IMG/VR virus record: IMGVR_UViG_3300033153_013330
Span: 1-27,159 of that record
Source: a virus
Length of the DNA: 27,159 bases
Strand: one strand, 5' to 3'
The notes beneath the pieces were generated by a model. It worked only from the letters and a program-made list of their open reading frames with translations, did no database searches and was not told the DNA's origin. The translations under genes and the position numbers were made by a program. How positions within the stretch are numbered: the first letter of the stretch is position 1; the number at the start of each line of letters is the position of its first letter. Of the stretch, positions 15,091 through 22,282 are shown piece by piece.

Positions 15091-15142
15091 ATTTGTTTTG
15101 TATAGTGTTAGGGCTGGTTATGATAGTTGGCAACAATATGAT
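15091..15142 (+). promoter_or_regulatory. Possible promoter between tail module and glycan cassette
   Basis: Two TATGAT hexamers (15119-15124, 15137-15142) lie in the 90-nt gap before the coiled-coil ORF, with T-rich sequence (TTTGTTTTGTAT) upstream of the first. Neither has a good TTGACA at 16-18 nt, so this is a weak candidate and the cassette may simply be read through from the tail genes. Confidence 0.2.
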
Positions 15143-15165
15143 ATAACAGTAGAAAGGGAATAACA

Positions 15166-15315
15166 ATGACACTTTCCATATTAGAAGAAAATGAAATCTT
15201 GAAAAAAGAGAATAAAGAACTTAAAAAAAATATAGATATTCTACAAGATAAGATAAGAGAATTGATGCAAAGTTTTGGAAAGGACAAAACGGAAGATGGA
15301 GGCCCACAGAAATGA
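15166..15315 (+). CDS. Short coiled-coil protein (49 aa)
   Basis: ATG at 15166 with AAAGGGAATAAC upstream. Residues 4-36 have a heptad pattern with Leu/Ile at a and d positions and many Lys/Glu (SILEENEILKKENKELKKNI), so a short dimerising coiled coil is likely. The end is charged and Gly-rich (GKDKTEDGGPQK). It overlaps the start of the DUF115-like gene by 20 nt, and translation of the two is probably coupled. Function unknown; it may act as a scaffold for the enzymes encoded downstream, but this is a guess. Confidence 0.5.
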   Translation: MTLSILEENEILKKENKELKKNIDILQDKIRELMQSFGKDKTEDGGPQK

Positions 15316-15949
15316 AATTTTTATAGTAGGTGGGGGTCCCAGTTTAATTGGATTTCCTTTCAATCAATTAAAGGATAGAGATACTATAGCCGTTAATATG
15401 GCGGCTTTTGATGTGCCCAACCCTACTTATTGCATTACTGCAGACTCAGGAATTTTTCGTAAGATACAAGAAGGATACTTTAAGGGTATAAATACCACTT
15501 GGGTTATGGTTACTAATGCCGAACATTGTTCTATGAAATTTAGAGATGGTAGATTTAAGAATGAAAAAACTGGTTTTGTTCATAATCCATTCTGCGTGAA
15601 TCTTTTAATAAGGAATGCCGGGACAGATGGTATAGGATTTGCTTTCAAGAATTTTAAGACGGGATATAACAGTGGGTTTTGTGCTTTTCAATTAGCCATA
15701 CTTTTAAGATATAAAAAGATATACTTGTTAGGATTTGATTTGAATCCCAATTCTACCAAATGTCATTATCATAATAGGTATCAGGGGGGAACGAAAAAAA
15801 TAAACAGAAGGCATTTAGACCGTTATTATAACAATTTTAAATTGGCTTTTGAAATCATTAAGAAGGAAACAGATATAAAAGTTTTTTCTTGTTCTAAGGG
15901 TAGCCGATTAAATTCACTTATATCTTATATTCCCTTTGGAGAATTATGA
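15296..15949 (+). CDS. DUF115 / MptE- and sialyltransferase-fold protein
   Basis: Residues 8-17 (IFIVGGGPSL) and the stretch GYNSGFCAFQLAILLRYKKI (followed by YLLGFDLN) are the typical marks of the DUF115/MptE-like Rossmann fold shared with CST-I-type sialyltransferases. Relatives include motility accessory factors that glycosylate flagellin and phage-borne sugar transferases. A substrate cannot be named. The ATG at 15296 is chosen over a TTG at 15275 because it gives the normal short start before the VGGGPSL motif. The last four bases overlap the next gene (ATGA). It opens the nine-gene glycan cassette. Confidence 0.65.
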   Translation: MEAHRNEIFIVGGGPSLIGFPFNQLKDRDTIAVNMAAFDVPNPTYCITADSGIFRKIQEGYFKGINTTWVMVTNAEHCSMKFRDGRFKNEKTGFVHNPFCVNLLIRNAGTDGIGFAFKNFKTGYNSGFCAFQLAILLRYKKIYLLGFDLNPNSTKCHYHNRYQGGTKKINRRHLDRYYNNFKLAFEIIKKETDIKVFSCSKGSRLNSLISYIPFGEL

Positions 15950-16491
15950 AACTTTCTATATTAATATGTACTATAGTAGAACGAGAAGAACCTTTACAAA
16001 GATTGTTGACAATATTGAAGGGGCAAATGAATAATCATACAAATAAATTGGTTGAGATACTAATCGAGAAAGATAATAGAAAGATGGTAGTGGGAACCAA
16101 ACGGAATTTATTACTTAAAAGAGCTCAAGGAAAATATGTATGTTTTATAGATGATGATGATTTGGTTTCCGATGATTATATTTCTAAAATTTTAAGGGCT
16201 ATTAAAGCCAATCCTGACGTTGTTGGTATTAAAGGAATAATAACTCGGAGAAAAAGAAAATATGTTAAGGTATTTATTCATTCTATGAAATACAAAACAT
16301 GGTTTGAAAAAAATGGTATTTATTATAGGTGTCCTAATCATTTGAATCCTGTAAAAAGGAAATTAGCATTACAAGTAGGATTTCCCGAAAAGAATAAGGG
16401 AGAGGATATGGATTATTCCTTAAGATTACGAGCTCTACTCAAAAGAGAGGAGTATATAAAGGAACCGATTTATTTTTATTTAGCGGGTTGA
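15946..16491 (+). CDS. GT2-family glycosyltransferase (181 aa)
   Basis: A short GT-A-fold enzyme. It opens with the beta strand MKLSILICTIVEREEPLQRL, has the metal-nucleotide binding FIDDDD (D69-D72) and a likely catalytic-base region GEDMDYSLRLRAL (E153, D154), as in GT2 enzymes that use UDP- or dTDP-sugars. There is no membrane segment, so it should act in the cytoplasm. It is short but appears intact, with the sugar-acceptor region only about 80 residues. It starts at an ATGA overlap with the DUF115-like gene and is followed after one base by another sugar transferase. Confidence 0.75.
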   Translation: MKLSILICTIVEREEPLQRLLTILKGQMNNHTNKLVEILIEKDNRKMVVGTKRNLLLKRAQGKYVCFIDDDDLVSDDYISKILRAIKANPDVVGIKGIITRRKRKYVKVFIHSMKYKTWFEKNGIYYRCPNHLNPVKRKLALQVGFPEKNKGEDMDYSLRLRALLKREEYIKEPIYFYLAG

Positions 16492-16492
16492 T

Positions 16493-17161
16493 ATGAAATT
16501 TTTGTTTAAGTATCCTTCAATGAAAAGACCAGATTGGTTTCTCCAAACATTAGAGAAGTATTATTCTATGTTGAGTGGAAAAAATCAATATCGTTTTTTA
16601 ATCACTTTGAATTCAAATGACAAAACGATGAATAATCCTAAAATGAGGAGGAGTATGGATAAATTTCCTAATTTAGTTTACCGGTATGGTAAACATAAAA
16701 CCAAAGTGGAGGCAATTAATGCTGATATGAAGGGGGAAGAATTTGATATATTATTCCTTATCTCAGATGATATGATTCCTATGAAACCAGGGTTTGATTT
16801 AATTATCTCTGAATTAATGAAGAAACATTTTCCTGATATGGATGGGGCATTACATTTTCCAGATGGATGTTGTAATAAGACAAAAGAGAATGCTATAACC
16901 CTAACCATAATGGGAAAGAAATTATATGATAAATTTGGTTATATTTATCATCCTATTTATAAAAGTTTTGCTTGTGATAATGAATTTAGAGATGAAGTAT
17001 ATCGTATGGGTAAAGTGGTTTTCATTCCAGATGTTATTGTAGAACATAAATGGAAAGGTTGGGGTAAAGATAGAGACGAAGTGTATAAAAGAAATACTTT
17101 ATTAGGTAAAAAAGATGTAGCCATTTATAAGAGAAGAAAGAAGGCAGGTTTCCCAAAGTAG
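16493..17161 (+). CDS. GT-A-fold glycosyltransferase-like protein (222 aa)
   Basis: Contains KVEAINADMKGEEFDILFLI followed by SDDMIP (S91-D92-D93 at the usual DXD position), as in GT2-like enzymes of uncultured phages, and a late VIVEHKWKG segment. The N-terminus (KFLFKYPSMKRPDWFLQTLE) is a recurring start in phage proteins of this kind. The C-terminus is basic (KRRKKAGFPK). Donor and acceptor are unknown. There is one base between it and the preceding GT2 gene, so translation is probably coupled. Confidence 0.62.
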   Translation: MKFLFKYPSMKRPDWFLQTLEKYYSMLSGKNQYRFLITLNSNDKTMNNPKMRRSMDKFPNLVYRYGKHKTKVEAINADMKGEEFDILFLISDDMIPMKPGFDLIISELMKKHFPDMDGALHFPDGCCNKTKENAITLTIMGKKLYDKFGYIYHPIYKSFACDNEFRDEVYRMGKVVFIPDVIVEHKWKGWGKDRDEVYKRNTLLGKKDVAIYKRRKKAGFPK

Positions 17162-17169
17162 GAGAAAGA

Positions 17170-17760
17170 ATGTATTCACAAAGAGATGAAGAGAAGTATA
17201 TTGTTAAATTTTTCAAAGGAAAACAAGGGCGGTTTTTGGACATAGGGGCATATGATGGAAAAACTTTTAGTAATACCTATCAATTAGCCTTACAAAATTG
17301 GGGAGGGGTATGTGTAGAACCTTCCCCCTCCTTACATAAACCTTTGGAAGATTTATATGGTAAGAATGAGAAGATAAAAATTATCAAAACAGGGGTTGGA
17401 CCTAAACATGGTATTTTTCCTTTTTATAATTTTTATGGTGATGCTATAGGTTCCTTTGATAAGATTCATGCGAAATTATGGGAGGAGAAAGGGAAAAGGA
17501 AATGGAAAGAGATGATGATAGAGGTTATTACAGTGGAGGAATTATTTACTCAAATAGGATTTGATTTTGATTTTGTCAATATAGATACTGAAGGTTGGTC
17601 CTGGGCTATCCTTCAAGAATTTCCTTTCGCCCAATTAGAACAATTGAAAATGATTTGTATTGAATTTGATTATGAACCTCAAAGAATTATAAATTTGGTG
17701 AAACCTTTCGGTTTTAGATTATATTATCAAACAGCAGAAAATTTAATTTTGGTGAGATAA
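17170..17760 (+). CDS. FkbM-family methyltransferase (196 aa)
   Basis: Class I SAM methyltransferase pattern: FLDIGAYDGKTFSNT (residues 22-36, motif I), CVEPSP (48-53, acidic end of strand 2), and FVNIDTEGWSWAIL (135-148), the FkbM signature. Members O-methylate sugars or polyketides, so within this cassette the likely target is a hydroxyl of the glycan made by the neighbouring enzymes. TAGGAGAAAGA before the ATG is a strong ribosome site. The stop overlaps the next ATG (TAATG). The protein is shorter than many FkbM enzymes but has all key motifs. Confidence 0.82.
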   Translation: MYSQRDEEKYIVKFFKGKQGRFLDIGAYDGKTFSNTYQLALQNWGGVCVEPSPSLHKPLEDLYGKNEKIKIIKTGVGPKHGIFPFYNFYGDAIGSFDKIHAKLWEEKGKRKWKEMMIEVITVEELFTQIGFDFDFVNIDTEGWSWAILQEFPFAQLEQLKMICIEFDYEPQRIINLVKPFGFRLYYQTAENLILVR

Positions 17761-18497
17761 TGACTTGTGGAATATTACTTGTTGTTTTTGGTAAGAATTA
17801 TGATTCATTAGCGGCTCATACTGTAGCTTATTCCCGTCAATTTACTAATCTTCCAATTCACGTCTTAACTAATATAAAGGATAGGAATAGTAAATGGTAT
17901 GATATGGAAAATATCACCTTTGATATTTTTAATCTCAATCAAAATGAAAACAGAAAAATCAAAACAAATATGATTAAATATACCCCTTTTGAGAAGACAT
18001 TATATATAGATTGTGATTCCGTAATACAAAAAACAGGAATAGAAAATGCTTTTAATCTTTTGGAAGATAACTATTTAGCATTGAATCGTTTTTTATATTG
18101 GGGAAAAGGCGAAAAAATATTAAGATTATATAAAAGAGTAATGAAAAGAACTAATGTTTCCTTACCTCTAATTGTGTATAACGGCGGTATTATGTGTTTC
18201 AAAAAAAACAAGGAGATGAAAGCCTTTTTTGTATTATGGGATAAAATATGGGAGGCAGATGGGAAAGGCCGAGAAATGCCGGCTTTGGCATGTGCCGTTG
18301 CGAAGTCAAGAATTCCTATATCCTTATTCCCTCGAAATTTCTTTGTACCTGATATTCGTAATGTAGATGGTGTGGTCCAACATAATTATAATTCTTATCA
18401 AGGTAAAAATTTTCATAAGGAATTTGGACTCCCAAGGATTAGAGAAAATAAACCGTTTGATAACGACCCTAAAGATTGGAATTGGGTAAACTTCTAA
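17760..18497 (+). CDS. Nucleotide-sugar transferase, GT-A type (GT8-like)
   Basis: TLYIDCDSVIQ carries a DXD-type motif (D84, D86) at the end of a hydrophobic strand, and YNGGIMCFKKNKEMKAFF is the usual downstream acceptor-side segment. AHTVAYSRQFTNLPIHVLTN (residues 19-38) matches the nucleotide-binding half of this group. Nothing indicates membrane anchoring. It starts at TAATG with the methyltransferase and ends at TAATG with the next transferase. The donor sugar cannot be read from the sequence. Confidence 0.65.
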   Translation: MTCGILLVVFGKNYDSLAAHTVAYSRQFTNLPIHVLTNIKDRNSKWYDMENITFDIFNLNQNENRKIKTNMIKYTPFEKTLYIDCDSVIQKTGIENAFNLLEDNYLALNRFLYWGKGEKILRLYKRVMKRTNVSLPLIVYNGGIMCFKKNKEMKAFFVLWDKIWEADGKGREMPALACAVAKSRIPISLFPRNFFVPDIRNVDGVVQHNYNSYQGKNFHKEFGLPRIRENKPFDNDPKDWNWVNF

Positions 18498-19207
18498 TGA
18501 AAAGATGTGTGGTAAATTATATAACAAGGAATGCGTGGCATCCTTTTGGACAAGAACGACTTAATAAAAGCCTAAAGCGGGTAAATTTTGGTGGAGATAT
18601 ATTATTATTTGATGATAAGAATTTTAGCTGTCCTTCACATCATATAATCCCTTATGCTTTCAAATTCTATGCTATTAAGGCAGCTATAGAAAGAGGATAT
18701 GAACAAGTACTATGGGTAGATGCTTCCTTTTGGGCTATACAACCTATTGATGAATTATTTGTTTTGATAGAAAAGGAAGGGGTGGTTGTTCAAAATTCTG
18801 GATATGTTTTAGGTCAATGGAGTTCTGATGCCTCTTTGAAATATTTGGGAGTAGGGAGAGAAGAAGCCTTTAATATGATGATGTATTCAGGAGGGTTAAT
18901 AGGTCTTAATTTGAAATCCTCTATTGGTAAGGATTTCTTTAAAGCTATGTTTAAGGAAGCTATAATAGGAAGAGCTTTTAAGGGTTCTTGGATTAATCGA
19001 AAACAAGAGGTATCAAAAGATATTAGAGTCAAAGGACATCGTCATGATATGGTAGTAGGTACTGTAATAATGAAAAGATTGGGAATTAAGATATTTCCGA
19101 ATAATTCTTTCTTTTCTTATTATGCTTGGTATCAAAAGTATAAACAGGAAAAGGCTTTGGATGATAAAATATTCTTTGTAATAGAAGGAGGTACAAGAAA
19201 AATATGA
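18497..19207 (+). CDS. Phage glycosyltransferase-like protein, DXS motif (236 aa)
   Basis: The ATG at 18497 overlaps the previous stop; a longer form starting at TTG 18476 is less likely. Residues 71-80 (VLWVDASFWA) hold the D-A-S equivalent of a DXD motif, and YSGGLIGLN, FKGSWINRKQEV and VKGHRHDMVVGTVIM are repeated landmarks of this phage-associated family. That places it among GT-A-like enzymes with an unestablished substrate. The HRHD motif near the C-terminus may be catalytic or metal-binding. It overlaps the GT9 gene by 4 nt (ATGA) if that gene starts at 19204. Confidence 0.58.
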   Translation: MKRCVVNYITRNAWHPFGQERLNKSLKRVNFGGDILLFDDKNFSCPSHHIIPYAFKFYAIKAAIERGYEQVLWVDASFWAIQPIDELFVLIEKEGVVVQNSGYVLGQWSSDASLKYLGVGREEAFNMMMYSGGLIGLNLKSSIGKDFFKAMFKEAIIGRAFKGSWINRKQEVSKDIRVKGHRHDMVVGTVIMKRLGIKIFPNNSFFSYYAWYQKYKQEKALDDKIFFVIEGGTRKI

Positions 19208-19971
19208 GGTTTATTTTTTGGAATAATAAAGGAAGTTTCATGAATATTATTATTAAATCTTTTGGTTGTGGAATAGGAGATTTGCTTTTTGTAACTCCTA
19301 CTTTTAGGGTTATAAAAAAAGCGTATCCTAAATCTGTGATAGTGGTTAATACCGATAGGCCAAGTTTGCTGCAAAATAATCCTTTTGTGAATAAAGTAGG
19401 TTCCAAAAAGGAAGGTGTTTTTTTAGGTTATCCCGCTCCCGCTGAAGGTGTTCTTCCTACCAAACATCATATTCTTTCTGATTGGGAGATTGTTTGTAAG
19501 GCATATAATTTGAAAACTGAAATGCCAGAACTCAAACCAGAATTGTATATAAAAAAATCACCTATCAAACGCAAAATTATAGGGGTACAAATAGAACATA
19601 AAGGACTTTGGTATAATAAAAAGGTTTGGCCTTACTTTAAGACCCTTGCTAATGAAAATCATTTTGAATCTATTCCTCATATTAAAAATAATTCTATGAG
19701 AAACCTTGTTAAGAAAATCTCTGAATATAGGTGTGTGGTTTGTGCTGAGGGTGGCATATCTCATATGGCAAAAGCACTTGGTATCCCTGCTGTAGTAATA
19801 TATGGAGGTTTTGCCAACCCGTTATGGAATGGTTACGAAGACCAAATTAATTTAACCAGTAATGTTGATTGTAGATATTGTTATAATATGAAACCTTGTA
19901 AATATAATTATAGGTGTTGGGAACAAATACCGATATCATTGGTAAAAGAGAAGGCTTTGGAACTATTATGA
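19204..19971 (+). CDS. GT9 (heptosyltransferase-family) glycosyltransferase
   Basis: GCGIGDLLFVTPTFRVIKKA near the N-terminus and CAEGGISHMAKALGIPAVVI (then YGG) in the C-terminal half are the two main landmarks of GT9 enzymes, which have a GT-B fold and transfer heptose or related sugars. The C-terminal end contains several cysteines (DCRYCYNMKPCKYNYRCW), unusual for the family and possibly metal- or disulfide-related. The ATG at 19204 has AAGGAGG (19185-19191) 12 nt upstream and an ATGA overlap. The ATG at 19240 has GGAAG 4 nt upstream and gives the more usual short start. The two starts differ by 12 residues. Confidence 0.78.
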   Translation: MRFIFWNNKGSFMNIIIKSFGCGIGDLLFVTPTFRVIKKAYPKSVIVVNTDRPSLLQNNPFVNKVGSKKEGVFLGYPAPAEGVLPTKHHILSDWEIVCKAYNLKTEMPELKPELYIKKSPIKRKIIGVQIEHKGLWYNKKVWPYFKTLANENHFESIPHIKNNSMRNLVKKISEYRCVVCAEGGISHMAKALGIPAVVIYGGFANPLWNGYEDQINLTSNVDCRYCYNMKPCKYNYRCWEQIPISLVKEKALELL

Positions 19972-20606
19972 TAATTATATCCCCACATGGTGGTCATGGT
20001 ACTTCTTATTTAGGCGGAGCACTTGATAGAAGTTTAATTCTAAGACCGGATACCGTTTTTAAATTTCCTATCTTAGAAGATACATATCCGCTTAAGGAAA
20101 ATGAAAAAGAATGGTATAAGAGAACTGGTGTTAAATTGGATTTTAAAAAAACCATAATCAATAATTTATATTCATTGATAAAAAATCCTAATAAAAAACA
20201 TATTCTCTTTTGTGGAAATTGTAGTATTAATTATAAATTCCTAACAAAAGGTAATATAAAGGCTTATTGTATAGTTAGGAATCCAGTAGATGCCTATGTA
20301 TCATTTTATTCCCATCAACATCCTGAAAAGGCCAAATCTTTTGGAGGTTTTCAAACAAAGGTAGCCATAAGGCATTGGGCCAGAAGGTGGAATCCTATAA
20401 TTACTGATTTTTTGGAATCAAGAAATAAAATTATTCGATTTGAATTTTTTGCTATAGATGCCAAAAATACCGAACTTGAATTCTTATCTAAAAGTTGGGA
20501 TAGTAATAAGAGAAATGATGGAGAATTAAAATCTAACTTAATTGAATACATGAGACCTTTAGTAATAAATAATTATCAGAAATTGTATGGGGTAGAAAAT
20601 GAATGA
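19968..20606 (+). CDS. Sulfotransferase-like protein (212 aa)
   Basis: Start at ATG 19968 in an ATGA overlap with the GT9 gene; a longer GTG form at 19914 would lie within that gene. Residues 5-17 (SPHGGHGTSYLGG) have the shape of the 5'-phosphosulfate-binding loop, and CIVRNPVDAYVSFYSHQHPE (101-120, R104 and S112) matches the 3'-phosphate-binding motif of PAPS-dependent sulfotransferases. It would move sulfate from PAPS to a sugar hydroxyl. The spacing and the two motifs agree with the family, while the catalytic base, often a His or Glu, is not obvious. It follows five or more sugar-transfer genes, so a sulfated glycan is the natural guess. Confidence 0.65.
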   Translation: MIIISPHGGHGTSYLGGALDRSLILRPDTVFKFPILEDTYPLKENEKEWYKRTGVKLDFKKTIINNLYSLIKNPNKKHILFCGNCSINYKFLTKGNIKAYCIVRNPVDAYVSFYSHQHPEKAKSFGGFQTKVAIRHWARRWNPIITDFLESRNKIIRFEFFAIDAKNTELEFLSKSWDSNKRNDGELKSNLIEYMRPLVINNYQKLYGVENE

Positions 20607-21231
20607 ATTCATAGTTGTAGGATATTTTACCAGAAATACTTTTTATGAAGACTATGCCCAAATGCTCGTAAAATCCTTAAAACAATATAGTATTCCTTAT
20701 TATATAGAAGGCACCGAGAATTTAGGAAGCTGGTTAAAAAATACCAATTACAAACCAACCTTTATAAAAGAAATGTTAATCAAATTTCCTAAACATAACA
20801 TTGTATATGTAGATTGTGATGCCAAATTTTTAAGGTATCCAAAATTGTTTGAGGAAATAGAAAAGGATATAGCTGTCCATTTGTTTAAGGGAATTGAAAT
20901 TCTCAGTGGAACAATTTTCTTGAAGAATAAAATATCCTCCTATGAATTGGTAAAAAGGTGGGAAGAATTATGTCGAAAGAAACCTCATCAATGGGACCAA
21001 AAATCCTTAGCAGAAGTATTAGGAAAGAATTTTTATAAATTACCGGTAGCATATTGTCAGATACTTAATAAAAAGAAAAGAATTAAAGATAGACAACTTG
21101 CGAGTTCTATTATTGTTCATTATCAAGCCTCCCGTAAGGTAAGAAACAATAGAGGGGTAATGTTAAAAAGTGCTTTACGGGAATCGTTGCCTCAGGTCCT
21201 TTCCAAAATTGTTTGTGCCTCCAAACACTGA
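20599..21231 (+). CDS. GT-A-type nucleotide-sugar transferase (210 aa)
   Basis: IVYVDCDAKFLRYP (residues 68-81; D72 and D74 form the DXD motif) and SGTIFLKNK further on mark the nucleotide-sugar side. The fold is as in the enzyme encoded at 17760, but the two are clearly diverged. GGGGTAGAAA precedes the ATG, and the start overlaps the sulfotransferase end by 8 nt. The last 50 nt of the gene form the 5' arm and loop of a large dyad that spans the stop codon. No gene follows on this strand in the window. Confidence 0.65.
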   Translation: MNEFIVVGYFTRNTFYEDYAQMLVKSLKQYSIPYYIEGTENLGSWLKNTNYKPTFIKEMLIKFPKHNIVYVDCDAKFLRYPKLFEEIEKDIAVHLFKGIEILSGTIFLKNKISSYELVKRWEELCRKKPHQWDQKSLAEVLGKNFYKLPVAYCQILNKKKRIKDRQLASSIIVHYQASRKVRNNRGVMLKSALRESLPQVLSKIVCASKH

Positions 21232-21243
21232 GGAACGATTCCC
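21179..21243. repeat. Large imperfect dyad at the meeting point of the two operons
   Basis: GGGAATCGTTGCCTCAG (21179-21195) pairs with CTGAGGAACGATTCCC (21228-21243): 10 bp plus 6 bp with G21189 bulged. The 32-nt interval contains an inner hairpin, GTTTG (21211-21215) against CAAAC (21222-21226). The right arm covers the + strand stop codon at 21229-21231. No immediate run of T follows on either strand, so a simple intrinsic terminator is not obvious; a bidirectional terminator, origin or site-specific recombination site are the alternatives. Confidence 0.7.
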
Positions 21244-21249
21244 TTATAT

Positions 21250-21470
21250 TCATAATTCAATTACTTTTCTTATTTATTTTGAGTTAGATGGTAAGGAGAA
21301 TAAACTTTGTAGGTATATTTTGGTAAGCTCTAATGATTGATTTTTATTAAATCCTTCTTGAAGGCACCCTTCATAAAAAGAAAAAAGACATGGAACGAAA
21401 TGCTTTTTCACCACCATTTGGGATTGTTCCATATTATGAATATCTTTTGGACCAATCATAATTCAATTAC
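21250..21470 (-). repeat. 15-bp direct repeat at 21250-21264 and 21456-21470
   Basis: TCATAATTCAATTAC occurs twice, and the next six bases match at four positions. On the minus strand the right-hand copy contains the ATGA start of the 61-residue gene at 21459. The left-hand copy contains an ATG at 21253 that lacks a convincing gene behind it. The interval contains the 61-residue gene. Confidence 0.7.
21274..21459 (-). CDS. Small phage protein of unknown function (61 aa)
   Basis: Starts at an ATGA overlap with the SbcC-like C-half gene and has AAAGGTAATTGAATT upstream. The stretch FSFYEGCLQEGFNKNQSLEL and TKIYLQSLF looks like a small helical protein repeatedly seen in phage early operons. It has two cysteines, no membrane segment and no known function. 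It is the last gene of the leftward operon in the window and ends 42 bp from the stop of the opposing operon. Confidence 0.55.
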   Translation of the reverse strand: MIGPKDIHNMEQSQMVVKKHFVPCLFSFYEGCLQEGFNKNQSLELTKIYLQSLFSLPSNSK

Positions 21471-22025
21471 CTTTCCTGTTTGAAATGCTATTTCATGGGT
21501 TATTATTATGAATTGCACCTTAAAATCTCTCGATAACTCTTCCAACAATATTCTAACCTTTTCTCTATTTTGTAAATCTAAATTCCTAAAAGGTTCGTCC
21601 GCAATAATTATTCTTCTTAAAGTTGGTTTAGATAAAACAATACAAGCCAATCGTAAGGCAAGAGCGGCCACATCTACTACCCCACCACTATCAGTATTTA
21701 ATACATCCTCTATTTCATGTCCTTGTCTTAAAAGTAATAGATTGGCTTCCGTACGACCCCTTTTTCTTTCAAAACGAATTTTAAAACCATATTCTTCCCC
21801 GAATACTGCTTCCAGGCATTTACTAACCACTCCTTCAATCCTTTTGTGGGCTTGTTGCTGAACCATTTGTGCTATCTGTTGAGCGATGGTTTGGGCTTCT
21901 TCTATATAAGTCAATTCCTTTTCCGCTTGTTTGAGGTTCCTTTCTTCTTCTTTGCGTTGCTTCTTAATAGAATGTAAATCTCCAAGCAATTGATTTACTC
22001 TTTCTCTGGTTTTAAGTAGATTCAT
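21456..22025 (-). CDS. SbcC/Rad50-like ATPase, C-terminal half (189 aa)
   Basis: A short coiled-coil arm (about 1-55) leads into an ABC-type head half: signature region DSGGVVDVAALALRLA (112-127), Walker B RRIIIADEP (137-145; D143, E144), D-loop NLD (148-150) and H-loop H177 in ITHE. There is no Walker A and no CXXC hook. These are supplied by the separate gene at 23442-24464, so the two products together would make one SbcC-type head. In normal SbcC or Rad50 the halves belong to one polypeptide. The ATG follows the CsrA stop directly (TAAATG) with no good ribosome site, so translation is likely coupled to CsrA. Confidence 0.8.
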   Translation of the reverse strand: MNLLKTRERVNQLLGDLHSIKKQRKEEERNLKQAEKELTYIEEAQTIAQQIAQMVQQQAHKRIEGVVSKCLEAVFGEEYGFKIRFERKRGRTEANLLLLRQGHEIEDVLNTDSGGVVDVAALALRLACIVLSKPTLRRIIIADEPFRNLDLQNREKVRILLEELSRDFKVQFIIITHEIAFQTGKVIEL

Positions 22026-22274
22026 TTATCTGTTCTGTATGCCTTTCCCTGTAAAAGGTCCTCTATCCCTTGAAAGTATTGGATTTATGTGTTTTTGCTT
22101 TTTCTCCTTTTGAACGGCTTCGTAAACTTCCTTCCTGTGTACAGGAATAAATTTATTCGCCTTTATTCCAAGTCTAATATTATCCCCACGTATATCTACT
22201 ATTTCCACCTCCACTAAATCATCCCCTTGCCCGATAGTAATTGCTTCTCCTTTCCGTCTACTAAGTACCAACAT
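22026..22274 (-). CDS. csrA: CsrA-family translational regulator
   Basis: 82 residues, with the canonical CsrA body in the first 61: MLVLSRRKGEAITIG, VEVEIVDIRGDNIRLGIKAN, FIPVHRKEVYEAV. The RNA-contact positions usually seen at L4, R6 or R7 and the late R in PVHRKE are kept. The last 20 residues (INPILSRDRGPFTGKGIQNR) are an extension. CsrA dimers bind GGA in hairpins, often over ribosome sites, and block or promote translation. It sits between a coiled-coil gene and the SbcC C-half, in one operon. Phage copies are uncommon. A stem with the gene's own GGA lies just upstream. Confidence 0.92.
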   Translation of the reverse strand: MLVLSRRKGEAITIGQGDDLVEVEIVDIRGDNIRLGIKANKFIPVHRKEVYEAVQKEKKQKHINPILSRDRGPFTGKGIQNR

Positions 22275-22282
22275 TTTTGATT

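Noticed and set aside
15091-15142. Confident sigma70 promoter before the glycan cassette
   Set aside because: Two TATGAT boxes are present, but neither has a matching -35 at the right distance, so it is listed only as a weak candidate.
15275-15295. Upstream TTG start for the DUF115-like gene
   Set aside because: Adds seven residues not seen before VGGGPSL in the family; ATG 15296 fits better.
19086-19406. 106-codon minus-strand frame opposite the GT9 start
   Set aside because: Antisense to two real genes, Phe/Leu/Ile-rich as expected for the complement of AT-rich coding DNA, no ribosome site seen.
21110-21253. 47-codon minus-strand frame starting in the left copy of the direct repeat
   Set aside because: Almost wholly opposite the last glycosyltransferase gene, with a weak ribosome site; the apparent similarity to the coding strand comes from the dyad.
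21179-21260. Classical intrinsic terminator at the operon junction
   Set aside because: The stem is strong, but no T-run follows within a few bases on either strand and the loop is 32 nt.
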